A DNA stretch of 64,000 nt from positions 1 through 64,000 of the forward strand of contig JBOEGT010000057.1 of NCBI GenBank assembly GCA_050633585.1, written 5' to 3'. Positions 54,887 to 64,000 of the stretch are shown here, piece by piece. The stretch is from CALKZN01 sp050633585 (lineage in GTDB: Bacteria > Pseudomonadota > Gammaproteobacteria > Arenicellales > Arenicellaceae). The first letter of the stretch is position 1. Each line of letters begins with the position of its first letter. The position numbers were made by a program, and so were the translations under genes. Below the pieces are notes generated by a model. That model worked only from the letters and a program-made list of their open reading frames with translations, was not told the origin of the DNA and ran no database searches.

Positions 54887-55573
54887 ATGTCTGATTCAAA
54901 TGACACTAAAACTAAAATTAACCCTACAACGACTACACATGGAGGAAAACGGCATGGCTCAGGTCGCCCTAAAGGCAGTGGAAAATACGGAGAACCCACC
55001 CAAGCTATTCGCGTCCCTAAAGGCAGTGTGTCACAAATCAAAGAGTTCTTAAAGAACGAATACAAACAAACTGAACAAGAAGAGAGCACCATTGCAGACG
55101 TCAACACCACGAACGTCGAAAGCAATGTTGTGATTCTTGCAAGCGCTGAAGAAAGCAAGCTTGAAGCAAAACAATCATTCCCTTTATTTAGCAGCAAAGT
55201 TGCTGCCGGCTTGCCATCCTATGCCAATGACGACCTTGACGACTCTATAGACTTGAACGATTATTTAGTTCAAAAACCAAATTCCACCTTCATGTTAAAA
55301 GTTCAGGGCATGTCAATGCGAGATGCGGGCATACTCCCTGATGACATTCTCATTGTCGACCGCTCAGAACGTGCCACACACAATAAAATTGTCATCGCCG
55401 CTCTAGATGGAGAGCTCACCGTCAAGCGACTATATCGCCGTGGAGATACAGTGAAATTATTGCCAGAAAACCCCGATTACCCTGAGATATTACTCAAACA
55501 AGAATCTCAACTCGTCATCTGGGGAGTTGTTGTGGGTAGCTTCAGACGGTTTGAAGCTACCAAGTTCTCGTAA
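54887..55573 (+). CDS. umuD: UmuD-like S24 peptidase with long basic N terminus
   Basis: The 228-residue protein has the LexA/UmuD protease core: Ala-Gly cleavage site AAGLPSY, catalytic Ser in VQGMSMRDAGI and Lys in DGELTVKRLY. The first about 75 residues include HGSGRPKGSGKYG, an AT-hook-like basic segment, rather than a LexA helix-turn-helix, so it is a UmuD-type translesion factor or an S24 regulator. No umuC follows. It would self-cleave on RecA filaments if it is UmuD-like. Confidence 0.8.
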   Translation: MSDSNDTKTKINPTTTTHGGKRHGSGRPKGSGKYGEPTQAIRVPKGSVSQIKEFLKNEYKQTEQEESTIADVNTTNVESNVVILASAEESKLEAKQSFPLFSSKVAAGLPSYANDDLDDSIDLNDYLVQKPNSTFMLKVQGMSMRDAGILPDDILIVDRSERATHNKIVIAALDGELTVKRLYRRGDTVKLLPENPDYPEILLKQESQLVIWGVVVGSFRRFEATKFS

Positions 55574-55688
55574 GCTCCATAAAGCCCTACAGGCGATACA
55601 CCCCCATTGAGCATCGACACTCACAACAAGACCATCCATTGATCACCTCCTCTTATATACCTCCACCAGCATCAAAAGCCTAAGGAGA

Positions 55689-56891
55689 TTAATCAAGCTC
55701 ATATTCAGTGGACAAAATATTTTCAAGCTCATCGGCATGTACCGCTATGGCTTCAGCAATTTCAACTAACTTTTCTCTTTCTTTTTTGACTATACGGTTA
55801 TCAGCATTCGCCACTAACACCAAATCCCTCAATAACTGATGCCTTTGCGAGTGACTAGCCAATTGTTTAACCTTTTCTGCTCGATAACTTATCGATGCAT
55901 TCAATTTCTCAATATTTAGACCTTCGTTAAAAGCACCTTTACCAAAAAAGTCTTCAAAAATCTTGATTTCATCGTCTGACACCCCTCCACTCGCTGAAGC
56001 TACTGCAATAGCACCGGCAAATAACAAGCGTCGCATGGCTTCAGCAGATTCGGTTTTCCCTTCCATATAGCTGGGCTCCATCAACCCCATTAAGTGTTGC
56101 ACTTTCAATTCTAAGTCTTGTTGAGTAATACCTGAGGTCTTCATCAATTCCGATTGATGAAAATAATCTAACGCTCTCACTCTTAACGGGCTAAATGGAT
56201 GAGTAGAAAACCAATCTCCTTTTGGTGCACCTTCTCCAGGCTCAGCATCTACCACCCGCATTTCCTCCACTTGTTTTAAAAAGTCATTCAAATCAAAATT
56301 AATTAAGTCTGTTGTTAATCCAGAAGACAATTTAAATAACGCTGAAGCCACCGCATGAAAATCTTCAGCACAATAAGCTCCAGCTCTATCTGCGGAAATT
56401 TCTGCATATCGCGACCAAGCAAATAATTCTAAAGCCATACGAGGACTTGGGCGATGCTTTCCCTTGAGTAAATAGCCTACCGGAATATCATGATGGCTAT
56501 ATATATGATGCCCCAGCTCATGTCCCATGACATACTTCAACTCTTGCGACGAAAACCCTTCCAATAAACTTGATGAAAACATCACATACAAGCGTTCATT
56601 TTCAGGCTTAAAGCAGGCTGCATTAAACTGTGGGCTTGAATACACATATAACTCTAAAGGCATTTCCACTCCAAGCCGTTCAATACATTCGTTAGCCATT
56701 GCATGAATGCTGGGTGACATATTCTTTGTGAGCCTCACAGACGTTGACAATAAATGCCTACGAATACTCATTGGGCTTTTTTGCGCCTCTTTCTGTATCC
56801 ATTGATTCGTTTGAATCACCTCTTTTTGAGTCAAAAGTTTGTTATAAAGGCTTAAGTCATTTGTACAACGAATTTTTTCAACCATAGTCAT
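55689..56891 (-). CDS. M48-type zinc metallopeptidase with TerB-like domain
   Basis: The 400-residue protein has the HELGHH zinc motif (about 145) with the third-ligand region YAEISADRAGAY. It lacks membrane segments, unlike HtpX. The last 130 residues (FAGAIAVASASGGVSDDEI, VANADNRIVKKEREKL) form a TerB-like helical domain. The role is probably protein quality control; substrate unknown. Confidence 0.85.
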   Translation of the reverse strand: MTMVEKIRCTNDLSLYNKLLTQKEVIQTNQWIQKEAQKSPMSIRRHLLSTSVRLTKNMSPSIHAMANECIERLGVEMPLELYVYSSPQFNAACFKPENERLYVMFSSSLLEGFSSQELKYVMGHELGHHIYSHHDIPVGYLLKGKHRPSPRMALELFAWSRYAEISADRAGAYCAEDFHAVASALFKLSSGLTTDLINFDLNDFLKQVEEMRVVDAEPGEGAPKGDWFSTHPFSPLRVRALDYFHQSELMKTSGITQQDLELKVQHLMGLMEPSYMEGKTESAEAMRRLLFAGAIAVASASGGVSDDEIKIFEDFFGKGAFNEGLNIEKLNASISYRAEKVKQLASHSQRHQLLRDLVLVANADNRIVKKEREKLVEIAEAIAVHADELENILSTEYELD

Positions 56892-57081
56892 TTATTCTTT
56901 ATTTTTCTGAGTGTAATAGTTTTATTTTCACTCAATAATGCCACATTCACAAACTCTTAAATCACACCAAATCAAAGCATTATTAAGTTAAATTTTTTCA
57001 ATGTGTTTTTTTATATTCAGCGAAAACAATCGGTGATAGAATCTGCACCCAAGGATTAAACCACATTTAAAAAACTGTCAG

Positions 57082-57678
57082 ATGTTAAAATCAAAATTTT
57101 TCTTTATTCCTGCCCTCGTCGCCTTATTCATTGCCGCCTGCGGAGGTGGTGGAAGCAGCTCATCTGTTTCGTCGAATGTAACAGGAATCCTTGCGATTGG
57201 TGACAGCATCGGCAATGGCTTTGGCGGAACCACCCCTTGGCCACGTATCGTTCAATCCAAAAGCGGTGTCACCGTTTTCAACGACAGCTTGAATGGCAGA
57301 CAAGCGCGAGGAAGTGTTCAACTTGTTCGCTTAGGCATTTCTCGCTTCAACCCTTCTCATGTGATCATCATGCTAGGGACAAATGATGCCAGAAATGGTT
57401 CAGTCAGTGGCGCCTTAAATAGCATGCGCCAAATTGTTCAAGAAGCACAAGCCGCAGGCGTTGTCCCGATTGTTGCAACACTCCCTCCAATCCCACGCAG
57501 CTCATCAGAAAATAGTCGCGCACGACAAATTTCGTCTGCCTACAGAGGTTTAGGGGTTGCTATTGCAGAAGTTGAAGGCGCATTTGGCAATGGCTCTGGA
57601 CTCTTTTTAGGCGATAACTTCCACCCAAACAATGCAGGCCAAGAATTAATCGCCAATGCGTTTCTCAATGTCCTATAA
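57082..57678 (+). CDS. Lipoprotein SGNH/GDSL hydrolase
   Basis: The 198-residue precursor has a lipobox (FIAAC) and a Gly/Ser linker, then SGNH blocks: AIGDSIGNG with nucleophile Ser, LGTNDARN and DNFHPNN with the Asp-His pair. It is a surface or periplasmic esterase, comparable to TesA-type enzymes. Starts at 57082; a terminator follows. Confidence 0.9.
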   Translation: MLKSKFFFIPALVALFIAACGGGGSSSSVSSNVTGILAIGDSIGNGFGGTTPWPRIVQSKSGVTVFNDSLNGRQARGSVQLVRLGISRFNPSHVIIMLGTNDARNGSVSGALNSMRQIVQEAQAAGVVPIVATLPPIPRSSSENSRARQISSAYRGLGVAIAEVEGAFGNGSGLFLGDNFHPNNAGQELIANAFLNVL

Positions 57679-57693
57679 GAACATTGAGTCCAC

Positions 57694-57724
57694 AAAAAAA
57701 GGTTAGCAACGCTAACCTTTTTTT
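57694..57724. terminator. Terminator after SGNH hydrolase gene
   Basis: AAAAAGGTTAGC, loop AAC and GCTAACCTTTTTTT, usable in both directions between convergent genes. Confidence 0.9.
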
Positions 57725-57746
57725 ATGCATGAAAAACGTCGTCACT

Positions 57747-58220
57747 CTATAAATCGCCAAATTTCTCGCTCACATATTCCGGTATATCTTTAATCTTAGG
57801 AATGTTCCGCGGGTTGCCGTCATCGTCTACAGCCACAAAAGTAAAGGTTCCTTCCGTGACCTGTTCACGCAAACCTATTCGGTCACGCCTGACCCACGCT
57901 TCAATATGAATATCCATTGACGTTCTTCCAATACGCTTGATATTGGTATACACACCCAACACATCACCGACCTTCACAGGTCGAATAAAACTCATTGCAT
58001 CGACAGAAACAGTCACCACTCTACCCTGAGCTCGCTGGCCAGCGCAAATACCCGCCGCTATATCCATTTGTGACAACACCCATCCACCAAAAATATCACC
58101 CGATGGGTTAGTGTCTCCAGGCATCGCAATGGTTCGCGTAGTGGGGTTAGGCGTCACTGACTGCTGATTCTTGGATTTTGATTTCTTACCCTTTTTTGTC
58201 TTATCTTTTTTATCACTCAT
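57747..58220 (-). CDS. Acyl-CoA thioesterase, YciA-like hotdog fold
   Basis: From ATG 58220 the protein has 157 residues. NPSGDIFGGWVLSQMDIAAGI and VGDVLGVYTNIKRIGRTSMD match YciA-type thioesterases; the N terminus is lysine-rich and may be disordered. It hydrolyses acyl-CoA. An alternative start four codons earlier is possible. Confidence 0.88.
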   Translation of the reverse strand: MSDKKDKTKKGKKSKSKNQQSVTPNPTTRTIAMPGDTNPSGDIFGGWVLSQMDIAAGICAGQRAQGRVVTVSVDAMSFIRPVKVGDVLGVYTNIKRIGRTSMDIHIEAWVRRDRIGLREQVTEGTFTFVAVDDDGNPRNIPKIKDIPEYVSEKFGDL

Positions 58221-58352
58221 ATATCGACACACTGTATGTTGAGATTACTGAAAGTAGAACACTATCATCTAAAACCAGAATGCGAAACGACTGATTAACC
58301 TTCTAGACCAAACAAATATGAGTAAATTTATATTTTGAGCTATTATCCAACC

Positions 58353-58637
58353 ATGAAAAAAACATTACGAACACTCTTTGGCTTTATCCTAACCCCCCTA
58401 GAAAGAGGTGAAGCCGACTTCAAAAAAAATCCCCTTGGCCGAAAAGTACTCATCATTATTGGGCTACTATTCTCTAGTCTTGGGGGCGCAGTCTTCACCG
58501 CTATTCATTTACTGAAACTGCATGACCTTGGCTATTTGATTCCTGGCGTAGTATTCACAACTGTCGGAGTACTATGCCTTATTGTAGGCTGCTTAGGCAA
58601 CGACCGAGCTGTTGCGAAGGTTTGGGGAAACCACTAA
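58353..58637 (+). CDS. Small membrane protein, unknown
   Basis: From ATG 58353 the protein has 94 residues with two membrane segments (about residues 31-52 and 65-85) and an N-terminal amphipathic region. An in-frame TTG upstream (58335) is not favoured. No family recognised. Confidence 0.6.
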   Translation: MKKTLRTLFGFILTPLERGEADFKKNPLGRKVLIIIGLLFSSLGGAVFTAIHLLKLHDLGYLIPGVVFTTVGVLCLIVGCLGNDRAVAKVWGNH

Positions 58638-58672
58638 ACAGACCACAATAAGGACTTTGAGGAGAAGTGCAA

Positions 58673-60016
58673 TTACACCGGATGACCTAAAATGTTTTCA
58701 GGCTGGAATAATTCATCCAATCGCGAAGCAGACAGGATTTGTTGCCCCAGAATAATCGATCGAATAGTTTGACCTGTGGATAAAGCTTCTTTTGCAACAT
58801 TGGATGCTTTTTCATAACCAATCGCTGGCGCCAATGCTGTCACATAAATCAGACTGTTTTCTAACAGTTCTTGGCAGCGATTCAAATCTAACTCAATTCC
58901 ACTCACACAGCGCTTTGCCAACACATCTAAAGCATTTGTCAGAATAGTCATTGAATTCATAATGTTATAAATCACTACTGGCTCCATAGCATTCAATTGC
59001 AGCTGCCCGGATTCTGCCGCCATCGTCACCGTTAAATCATTACCAATAACTTGATACGCAACCTGATTCACCACCTCAGGAATCACTGGGTTAACCTTGC
59101 CGGGCATAATCGAAGATCCTGCTTGAACGGCGGGTAATATAATTTCCCCAAATCCAGCACGTGGACCACTTGAGAGCAGACGCAAGTCATTACAAATCTT
59201 AGAAATTTTCACAGAAATACGCTTCAAGATTCCTGAAAAAGCGACAAAGCCTCCTAAGTCAGAGGATGCTTCAATTAAGTCTTGAGCAGCGACAAGCGGC
59301 AACCCCGAAATGTTTGCCAAATAGTTAACAACTTTGGGGGTATACCCTGCCGGCGTATTAATACCCGTCCCAACCGCAGTGCCTCCAAGGTTGACCTCAC
59401 ACAATAGGCTGGATACTTCTTTTAGCCGCTGGATATCCTCAGAAATAGTATTCGCAAATGAATTAAATTCAGACGAAACCGTAATGGGCACCGCATCTTG
59501 TAGTTGCGTACGTCCGACTTTCAACACACCTTTAAATCGTTCAGCTCTCTCTAAAAATGAATCTACCAGAGTTGATTGCGCCTCAATTAAATCGGGCAAA
59601 ATTTGCAAAACAGCCAACCTTAAAGCCGTTGGATAAACATCATTTGTCGATTGAGATGCATTAACATCATCATTAGGGTGCAAAAACTGATAGTCACCTT
59701 TTTGATGCCCCATCTTTAATAAGCCTAAGTTTGCAATCACCTCATTAGCGTTCATATTCGTCGAAGTGCCTGCGCCACCTTGAATCATGTCAACCACAAA
59801 ATGCTCGTGATGCTGCCCTGTTAATATTTCATCACACACTTGGACAATAATTTTCGCTTTTTCTTGAGACAATTTACCAAAATCAGCATTTGTCAGCGCT
59901 GCAGACTTTTTCACCATTGCCAAGGCATTAACCAAACCCGGAAAATGGTTAATCTTTACGCCAGTGATGGGAAAATTGAGCAAAGCTAATGTGGTTTGTT
60001 CTCCGTACATTTTCAT
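58673..60016 (-). CDS. aspA: Aspartate ammonia-lyase
   Basis: The 447-residue protein has all fumarase/aspartase motifs: QGGAGTSTNMNANEV, QSTNDVYPTALR, GRTQLQDAVP, the SSPRAG block and AGSSIMPGKVNP. The AspA-specific start (YGEQTTLALLNFPIT) lacks the first about 20 residues of the E. coli enzyme, a short but plausible N terminus. It deaminates aspartate to fumarate. Neighbouring amino acid transport genes fit. Confidence 0.92.
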   Translation of the reverse strand: MKMYGEQTTLALLNFPITGVKINHFPGLVNALAMVKKSAALTNADFGKLSQEKAKIIVQVCDEILTGQHHEHFVVDMIQGGAGTSTNMNANEVIANLGLLKMGHQKGDYQFLHPNDDVNASQSTNDVYPTALRLAVLQILPDLIEAQSTLVDSFLERAERFKGVLKVGRTQLQDAVPITVSSEFNSFANTISEDIQRLKEVSSLLCEVNLGGTAVGTGINTPAGYTPKVVNYLANISGLPLVAAQDLIEASSDLGGFVAFSGILKRISVKISKICNDLRLLSSGPRAGFGEIILPAVQAGSSIMPGKVNPVIPEVVNQVAYQVIGNDLTVTMAAESGQLQLNAMEPVVIYNIMNSMTILTNALDVLAKRCVSGIELDLNRCQELLENSLIYVTALAPAIGYEKASNVAKEALSTGQTIRSIILGQQILSASRLDELFQPENILGHPV

Positions 60017-60065
60017 AGTACTAATCTTTTTACACGTTGAATAATTGAGTGATATGGCTTGCTAG

Positions 60066-60896
60066 CTATTTATTTTTAAATACTTTCAAAATTTCATTAT
60101 ATTTTTGATGCGTTCGAATAGCATAAGACGTATTCCTTAACCCATACTTTGCTTCTAACCCTAAAATTCTGCCTGTTTTATGCCAATCAATAATGATTTC
60201 ATTCATGATTGTATGCAGACGATTTTCACCCTTTCTGACCGATAATGCCCAAGGTGCATCATCAATCGTTTCAAAAGGCATTTCGTAATTTTCAGACCAT
60301 TTTTCATCGGTTAATAAACCGGCAATAAACGAATCGTCGAAAACAAACGCAATGCAACTTCCTCCACTTAAGGCTCGCAACGCATTATCAGTGCTTTTGT
60401 AAATCACCAGTTCAGCACCAAACTTTTGCTTAATTGAATCATTATAGAAAGCGCCATTGATGCCACATACTTTACGCCCTGATAACTCCTCCCATTGATT
60501 GAAATCATATGATTTCAATGCAATCACGTTCGTACCAGAAGAATAATAATTTGGCGTGCTCGCCAAAACACGTTTGCGGCGCTCTGGTTTATCGGTCATT
60601 GTCGCTATCATTAAATCAATCTTTCCTTGCTCTAAAAACTCAATGCGATTGGACGAAACAACTGGCACAAATCGCACAGCGACCTTGAGTTTTTCAGCGA
60701 CATTTTTGGCCAAATCCACCTCAATACCCGTGTGACGACCAGAAGCATCCAAAAAACCATAAGGTTTATAGTCTGTTTTAACACCGACTATGATTTCTTT
60801 TCTTGCTTCTATTTCATCAACAATATCGGCATGAGATAACATTGGAAATAAAACAATAATTGAAGATAAAACAAATTTTAAAATAGTATTTTTCAT
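60066..60896 (-). CDS. Amino-acid-type ABC periplasmic binding protein
   Basis: The 276-residue precursor has a signal peptide (ending SHA) and the PBP3-type core (GVKTDYKPYGFLDASG, GIEVDLAKNVAEKL, IDLMIATMTDKPERR), typical of polar amino acid transport. It sits with the ABC ATPase and permeases, with a TRAP-type gene in between. It probably supplies ligands such as acidic amino acids. Confidence 0.9.
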   Translation of the reverse strand: MKNTILKFVLSSIIVLFPMLSHADIVDEIEARKEIIVGVKTDYKPYGFLDASGRHTGIEVDLAKNVAEKLKVAVRFVPVVSSNRIEFLEQGKIDLMIATMTDKPERRKRVLASTPNYYSSGTNVIALKSYDFNQWEELSGRKVCGINGAFYNDSIKQKFGAELVIYKSTDNALRALSGGSCIAFVFDDSFIAGLLTDEKWSENYEMPFETIDDAPWALSVRKGENRLHTIMNEIIIDWHKTGRILGLEAKYGLRNTSYAIRTHQKYNEILKVFKNK

Positions 60897-60964
60897 GATG
60901 ACGTACCCCTAAAATGTCAAATTATTCTCGTGAATGCTCTTGTCATTGTGATCATGACTATTCA

Positions 60965-61966
60965 CTACCGCGCTGAGGCTGCTGCATTAATTAAGTCAGC
61001 ACCCACTTCGTTCTCAAATTTCTTCCAAACACCTTCCATAGCTGCAACCCATTGTTCACGTTGATCCACAGTCATCGCAATGACTTCTGTATTACCACTT
61101 TCCATAATAAAATTTTTCTCACTCGTCGCTTGACGTTCCGCTAGCGCATTTCCATATTCAATGGCTTTATCTAACTGTGTTTTCACCACGGATAACATGT
61201 CGTTGGGGATGGAACTCCAACCTTCCCGCGATGCCAGAATGACATCTGCTAGATACACATGATTGGACTCCAAAATAAAGGGCTGATACTCATGAATACC
61301 TCGAGTGCGGATGTTTGACCACGTACTATCCTGGCCGTCAACGACTTTATTTTGCAAAAATGTCACTGTTTTATTAAGGTTTCCGACGACAGGCCTTGCA
61401 CCTACCTGGCGAAACAAAGTGTCGGCCACGTCAGAGCCCGACGTTAAAAACTTAATATTTTTTGCATCGTCAGGGACCAATATTTTTTGCACAGAACTTA
61501 ACTGCTTCATGCCATCATTTAAATAACCAAGGCCAACAACGCCTTGCCGGCCTATCAGGCGCAGCAAACGATCACCAAACTCACCCTTAAGAAACCTTGA
61601 TGCCGCCCGCTCTGAAACAAATAAAAAGGGCAAGTCAAACAATTTGAAACGATCTGAGAACTCTTGCAAACTAGAAATGGGCGTGACCACTATTTGCGCT
61701 CTATTTTTAATCACTGCTGGCAATATTTGTTTGTCATCAAACAACATTCCACGCGGGTATACTTCAACGACAACGGATTCATTGCCTAACGCTTCTTTGA
61801 CGAGTTGCTGAAACTTAAGCGCCATCTGGCCTTTAGGTGACTCTGGTGAGGCGGAATGTGCAAAGCGAATAACCACAGGCTCTGCTGAAGCAATCACCCC
61901 TAAAAACAAATAAGTTATTAAACCAATAACGACTGACACTTTAACCATGAATCTTGTTAAACACAT
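60965..61966 (-). CDS. TRAP-type (DctP) binding protein within the ABC operon
   Basis: From ATG 61966 the protein has 333 residues and a signal peptide. PVVIRFAHSASPESPKGQMALKF and KFLTSGSDVADTLFRQVGA with DCT-type Arg are DctP features. It lies between the ABC ATPase (23 bases) and the amino acid binding protein, with no DctQM nearby. It may be a binding protein for an unlinked TRAP membrane pair. Confidence 0.88.
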   Translation of the reverse strand: MCLTRFMVKVSVVIGLITYLFLGVIASAEPVVIRFAHSASPESPKGQMALKFQQLVKEALGNESVVVEVYPRGMLFDDKQILPAVIKNRAQIVVTPISSLQEFSDRFKLFDLPFLFVSERAASRFLKGEFGDRLLRLIGRQGVVGLGYLNDGMKQLSSVQKILVPDDAKNIKFLTSGSDVADTLFRQVGARPVVGNLNKTVTFLQNKVVDGQDSTWSNIRTRGIHEYQPFILESNHVYLADVILASREGWSSIPNDMLSVVKTQLDKAIEYGNALAERQATSEKNFIMESGNTEVIAMTVDQREQWVAAMEGVWKKFENEVGADLINAAASAR

Positions 61967-61989
61967 TGCACCCACCTCACTACGTTGAC

Positions 61990-62748
61990 TTATAAAATTT
62001 GCCCAAGGAACTCTTTCGTTCTTGGGTCTTTTGCATTATCAAAAAATGTTGCTGGAGGTCCGTCTTCAACGATGACACCCTTATCCGTAAAATAAATATG
62101 ATCGGCCACCTCTCTCGCAAAACCCATTTCATGCGTCACCAAAATACAGGTCATTCCCATTTTCGCGAGATCTTTAATAGCAACTAACACTTCTTTTACT
62201 GTTTCTGGGTCTAATGCCGCCGTCACTTCATCGAACAACATTACTTCAGGATTCATCGCTAAAGAGCGCGCAATAGCAACACGTTGTTGCTGACCACCTG
62301 ACAACTCACCTGGATAACTATGCTCTTTCCCCTGAAGTCTGACCTGTGCTAACAAAGACATTGCTTTTTCAAGTGTTTCTTCCTTGCCTTGTTTCAGCAC
62401 TTGCAATGGCGCCATCATGACGTTCTCCAACGCCGTTTTATGAGGAAATAAATTATATTGCTGGAATACCATTCCCACATTTTTACGCAGTTCCAGCTTA
62501 TCCAGCTTAGGGTCATTAACCTCAATACCTTTGACTTTAATAGAGCCACCATCGATAGAATTTAGGCCATTAATACAGCGGATAAATGTTGATTTTCCTG
62601 AGCCTGAAGGACCGATAATACAAATTACCTCTCCTTTTCTAACTGTCATAGAAATACCCTTAAGCACCTCTAAGTCACCAAAGCTTTTTTGTACCGCTGA
62701 AGCAACCACAATCGGTTCCTTCTTACTATTTTTTTTCAGATCTGACAT
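61990..62748 (-). CDS. Amino acid ABC transporter ATPase
   Basis: The 252-residue protein has Walker A GPSGSGKSTF, the Q loop FQQYNLFPHKT, signature LSGGQQQRVAIARSLA, Walker B VMLFDEVTAALDP and switch His in LVTHEMGFA. This is the GlnQ/AapP class. It follows the permease genes. Confidence 0.95.
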   Translation of the reverse strand: MSDLKKNSKKEPIVVASAVQKSFGDLEVLKGISMTVRKGEVICIIGPSGSGKSTFIRCINGLNSIDGGSIKVKGIEVNDPKLDKLELRKNVGMVFQQYNLFPHKTALENVMMAPLQVLKQGKEETLEKAMSLLAQVRLQGKEHSYPGELSGGQQQRVAIARSLAMNPEVMLFDEVTAALDPETVKEVLVAIKDLAKMGMTCILVTHEMGFAREVADHIYFTDKGVIVEDGPPATFFDNAKDPRTKEFLGQIL

Positions 62749-62765
62749 ATTTAATACCTTTTAAT

Positions 62766-63662
62766 CTATAGCTTTACAGCGTATTTTTTCTCTAAACGAA
62801 TCGTTAATCGGGCTATTGGGTAGGTGTACACAAAAAAGATAAGCAAGCAAAAGGTATAAAACGGTACCAATAGCGCTGGGTCGTTATTTTCTGCTTCCAT
62901 CGCTTGCCTAGTCATTGTGACCAATTCATCCACACCTAAAATTGATACCAATGGTGTCGCCATTGCTAAAATGGCATACCAATTCATCCATGGCGGAATC
63001 ATACGTTTTACAATCTGTGGCAAAATCACACGCCACAAGGTTTGAGTTCGCGTAAAAGCGACGCTTTCAGCTGCTTCCCATTGCCCATTTGGTACAGACT
63101 GGATCGCTCCACGAACAATCTCAGAGATATTCGCCATAATGGGTAACGCTAAACCAATCACGGCTTTATACCAATCAGGGATAGCAATCACGGTACTACC
63201 TATTTCTATTTGAAACGGGAGCGACAGCATGATAATGAACAACAAAACCAACCATGGAGAATTACGAAATATTTGCGTAATAAAATAACTGGTATTCCTT
63301 ATCCACGAGTGAATAGAGATTTGCCCCATGCCAAGAATCACACCAAAAATAGTCCCAAACAGCATCGTAAAGAAACTAATTAATAGGTTCTGTGCAAAGC
63401 CTTTCGTCAACAGCACCGGGATCCATTTAAAGAGAATTTCAATAGGGCTTTCAGCCTGACCAGCATTTTCGGCAGACACTACAAATGGGTATAAGGCAGC
63501 CATACAAATGAATAGTCCGATCCACATCACCGGAAGACTGCTTATCCAGCGTGAAAAAGATAAACCATCAATCGCATGACTGGACGACAATGATATTGGA
63601 TTAATGACACGCATTCTGTCATGAGATATGTCATTCGATTTTTTTAAATTAATTGATTTCAT
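62766..63662 (-). CDS. Amino acid ABC transporter permease (second)
   Basis: From ATG 63662, one base after the previous stop, the protein has 298 residues with about 6 membrane segments and the EAA-type loop (WEAAESVAFTRTQTLWRVILP). It is a HisM/GlnP-type permease. A GTG at 63680 overlapping the other permease is an alternative start. Confidence 0.9.
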   Translation of the reverse strand: MKSINLKKSNDISHDRMRVINPISLSSSHAIDGLSFSRWISSLPVMWIGLFICMAALYPFVVSAENAGQAESPIEILFKWIPVLLTKGFAQNLLISFFTMLFGTIFGVILGMGQISIHSWIRNTSYFITQIFRNSPWLVLLFIIMLSLPFQIEIGSTVIAIPDWYKAVIGLALPIMANISEIVRGAIQSVPNGQWEAAESVAFTRTQTLWRVILPQIVKRMIPPWMNWYAILAMATPLVSILGVDELVTMTRQAMEAENNDPALLVPFYTFCLLIFFVYTYPIARLTIRLEKKYAVKL

Positions 63663-63663
63663 A

Positions 63664-64000
63664 TTAATGATTCCCGACACCTGGAATTTGCAACTTGCGT
63701 TCCCAACAATTCATGGCATACACCAGCACACCCACGAGTAATAAGTAGAAAACGAAAAGGAATGACATCGCTGCGTTTTGCGCGGAAGCATAGTCGTTGT
63801 AAATTGACACCATGACATAAAACAACTCTGGCACTGCAATCACAATTGCCTGATTAGTGGTTTTAACTAGGTTCACCAAATTGTTATTGAGCGCTGGCAA
63901 ACTCACCCTTAAAGCCAACGGAAAAACAATATACAGATAGGTTTGAATACTATTAAAACCTAAGGCTTCTGCCGCTTCTTTGGTACTGTCTGGAACCGCT
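63664..64000 (-). CDS. Amino acid ABC transporter permease (first), truncated by window edge
   Basis: The frame is open to the right edge and encodes the C-terminal part, beginning AVPDSTKEAAEALGF, the EAA loop that contacts the ATPase, then two membrane segments. The gene's start lies outside. It is the upstream partner of the 62766 permease; the two should form a heterodimer. Confidence 0.85.
   Translation of the reverse strand, partial: AVPDSTKEAAEALGFNSIQTYLYIVFPLALRVSLPALNNNLVNLVKTTNQAIVIAVPELFYVMVSIYNDYASAQNAAMSFLFVFYLLLVGVLVYAMNCWERKLQIPGVGNH

Overview
The window joins a mobile island (about positions 20 to 25,311) to an ordinary chromosome (25,312 to 64,000). The chromosomal genes (rpmB-rpmG, radC, coaBC, dut, gltA-sucAB-lpdA, algC, parC, tal, umuD-like, YciA-like, aspA) and three or more TRAP-type binding proteins suggest a heterotrophic, probably marine gammaproteobacterium of moderate-to-low GC, perhaps Thiotrichales or Piscirickettsiaceae-like. 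That taxonomic guess rests on protein appearance only. The island is visibly more AT-rich than the rest.

Island boundaries. The two ends carry the same 15-base arm in inverted orientation (24-38 and 25292-25306), each followed outward by a shared CGA core (20-22 and 25309-25311). The outer flanks join into an uninterrupted comEA-like gene (secreted helix-hairpin-helix DNA-binding protein): its signal peptide is at 25435 and its hairpin motif at the very left edge. This is the layout of attL and attR made by a large serine recombinase. The recombinase gene (1482 leftward) reads through attL without a stop. If the ends are joined as in an excised circle, its frame continues exactly into the helix-turn-helix protein at the other end, giving a predicted 664-residue fusion. 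In the integrated state that helix-turn-helix gene instead starts at a GTG overlapping the TGA of the truncated comEA leader.

Island contents, left to right: recombinase and XRE regulator; a small lipoprotein and two unknowns; a duplicated module of small acidic proteins, hairpins and a second serine recombinase around an AAA_13-like ATPase; a P-loop protein; a membrane protein; an HNH protein; an XRE / RuvC-like / RadC-like / coupling-protein-like block; a histidine kinase, a response regulator with a HicB-like tail, a HicA-like protein and a tail-anchored protein in one operon; a KAP NTPase; a large VirD4/HerA-like ATPase with a nuclease-like tail, a small partner and a CsrA homologue; a HEPN-like protein; a membrane protein; a 47-residue ORF starting inside a 16-bp inverted repeat; and the helix-turn-helix protein. 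No relaxase or type IV secretion channel was recognised, so it looks like an integrative element that is not self-transmissible, loaded with candidate defence genes.

Chromosome. 25.8-29.0 kb: three tandem TRAP-type binding proteins without membrane subunits. 29.1-33.6 kb: parvulin, HNH protein, rpmG/rpmB, radC, coaBC and dut. 33.8-41.2 kb: citrate synthase and the 2-oxoglutarate dehydrogenase complex, whose E2 has two lipoyl domains. 41.3-47.5 kb: NSS transporter, phosphomannomutase, ClC channel, outer-membrane protein. 47.5-50.7 kb: transaldolase and ParC on the minus strand. 51.5-54.5 kb: a CheA-like kinase, CheY and CheX set. 54.9-58.6 kb: UmuD-like protein, M48 peptidase, SGNH lipoprotein, thioesterase. 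58.7-64 kb: aspartate ammonia-lyase with a polar amino acid ABC transporter and an extra TRAP-type binding protein, suggesting acidic amino acid uptake and catabolism.
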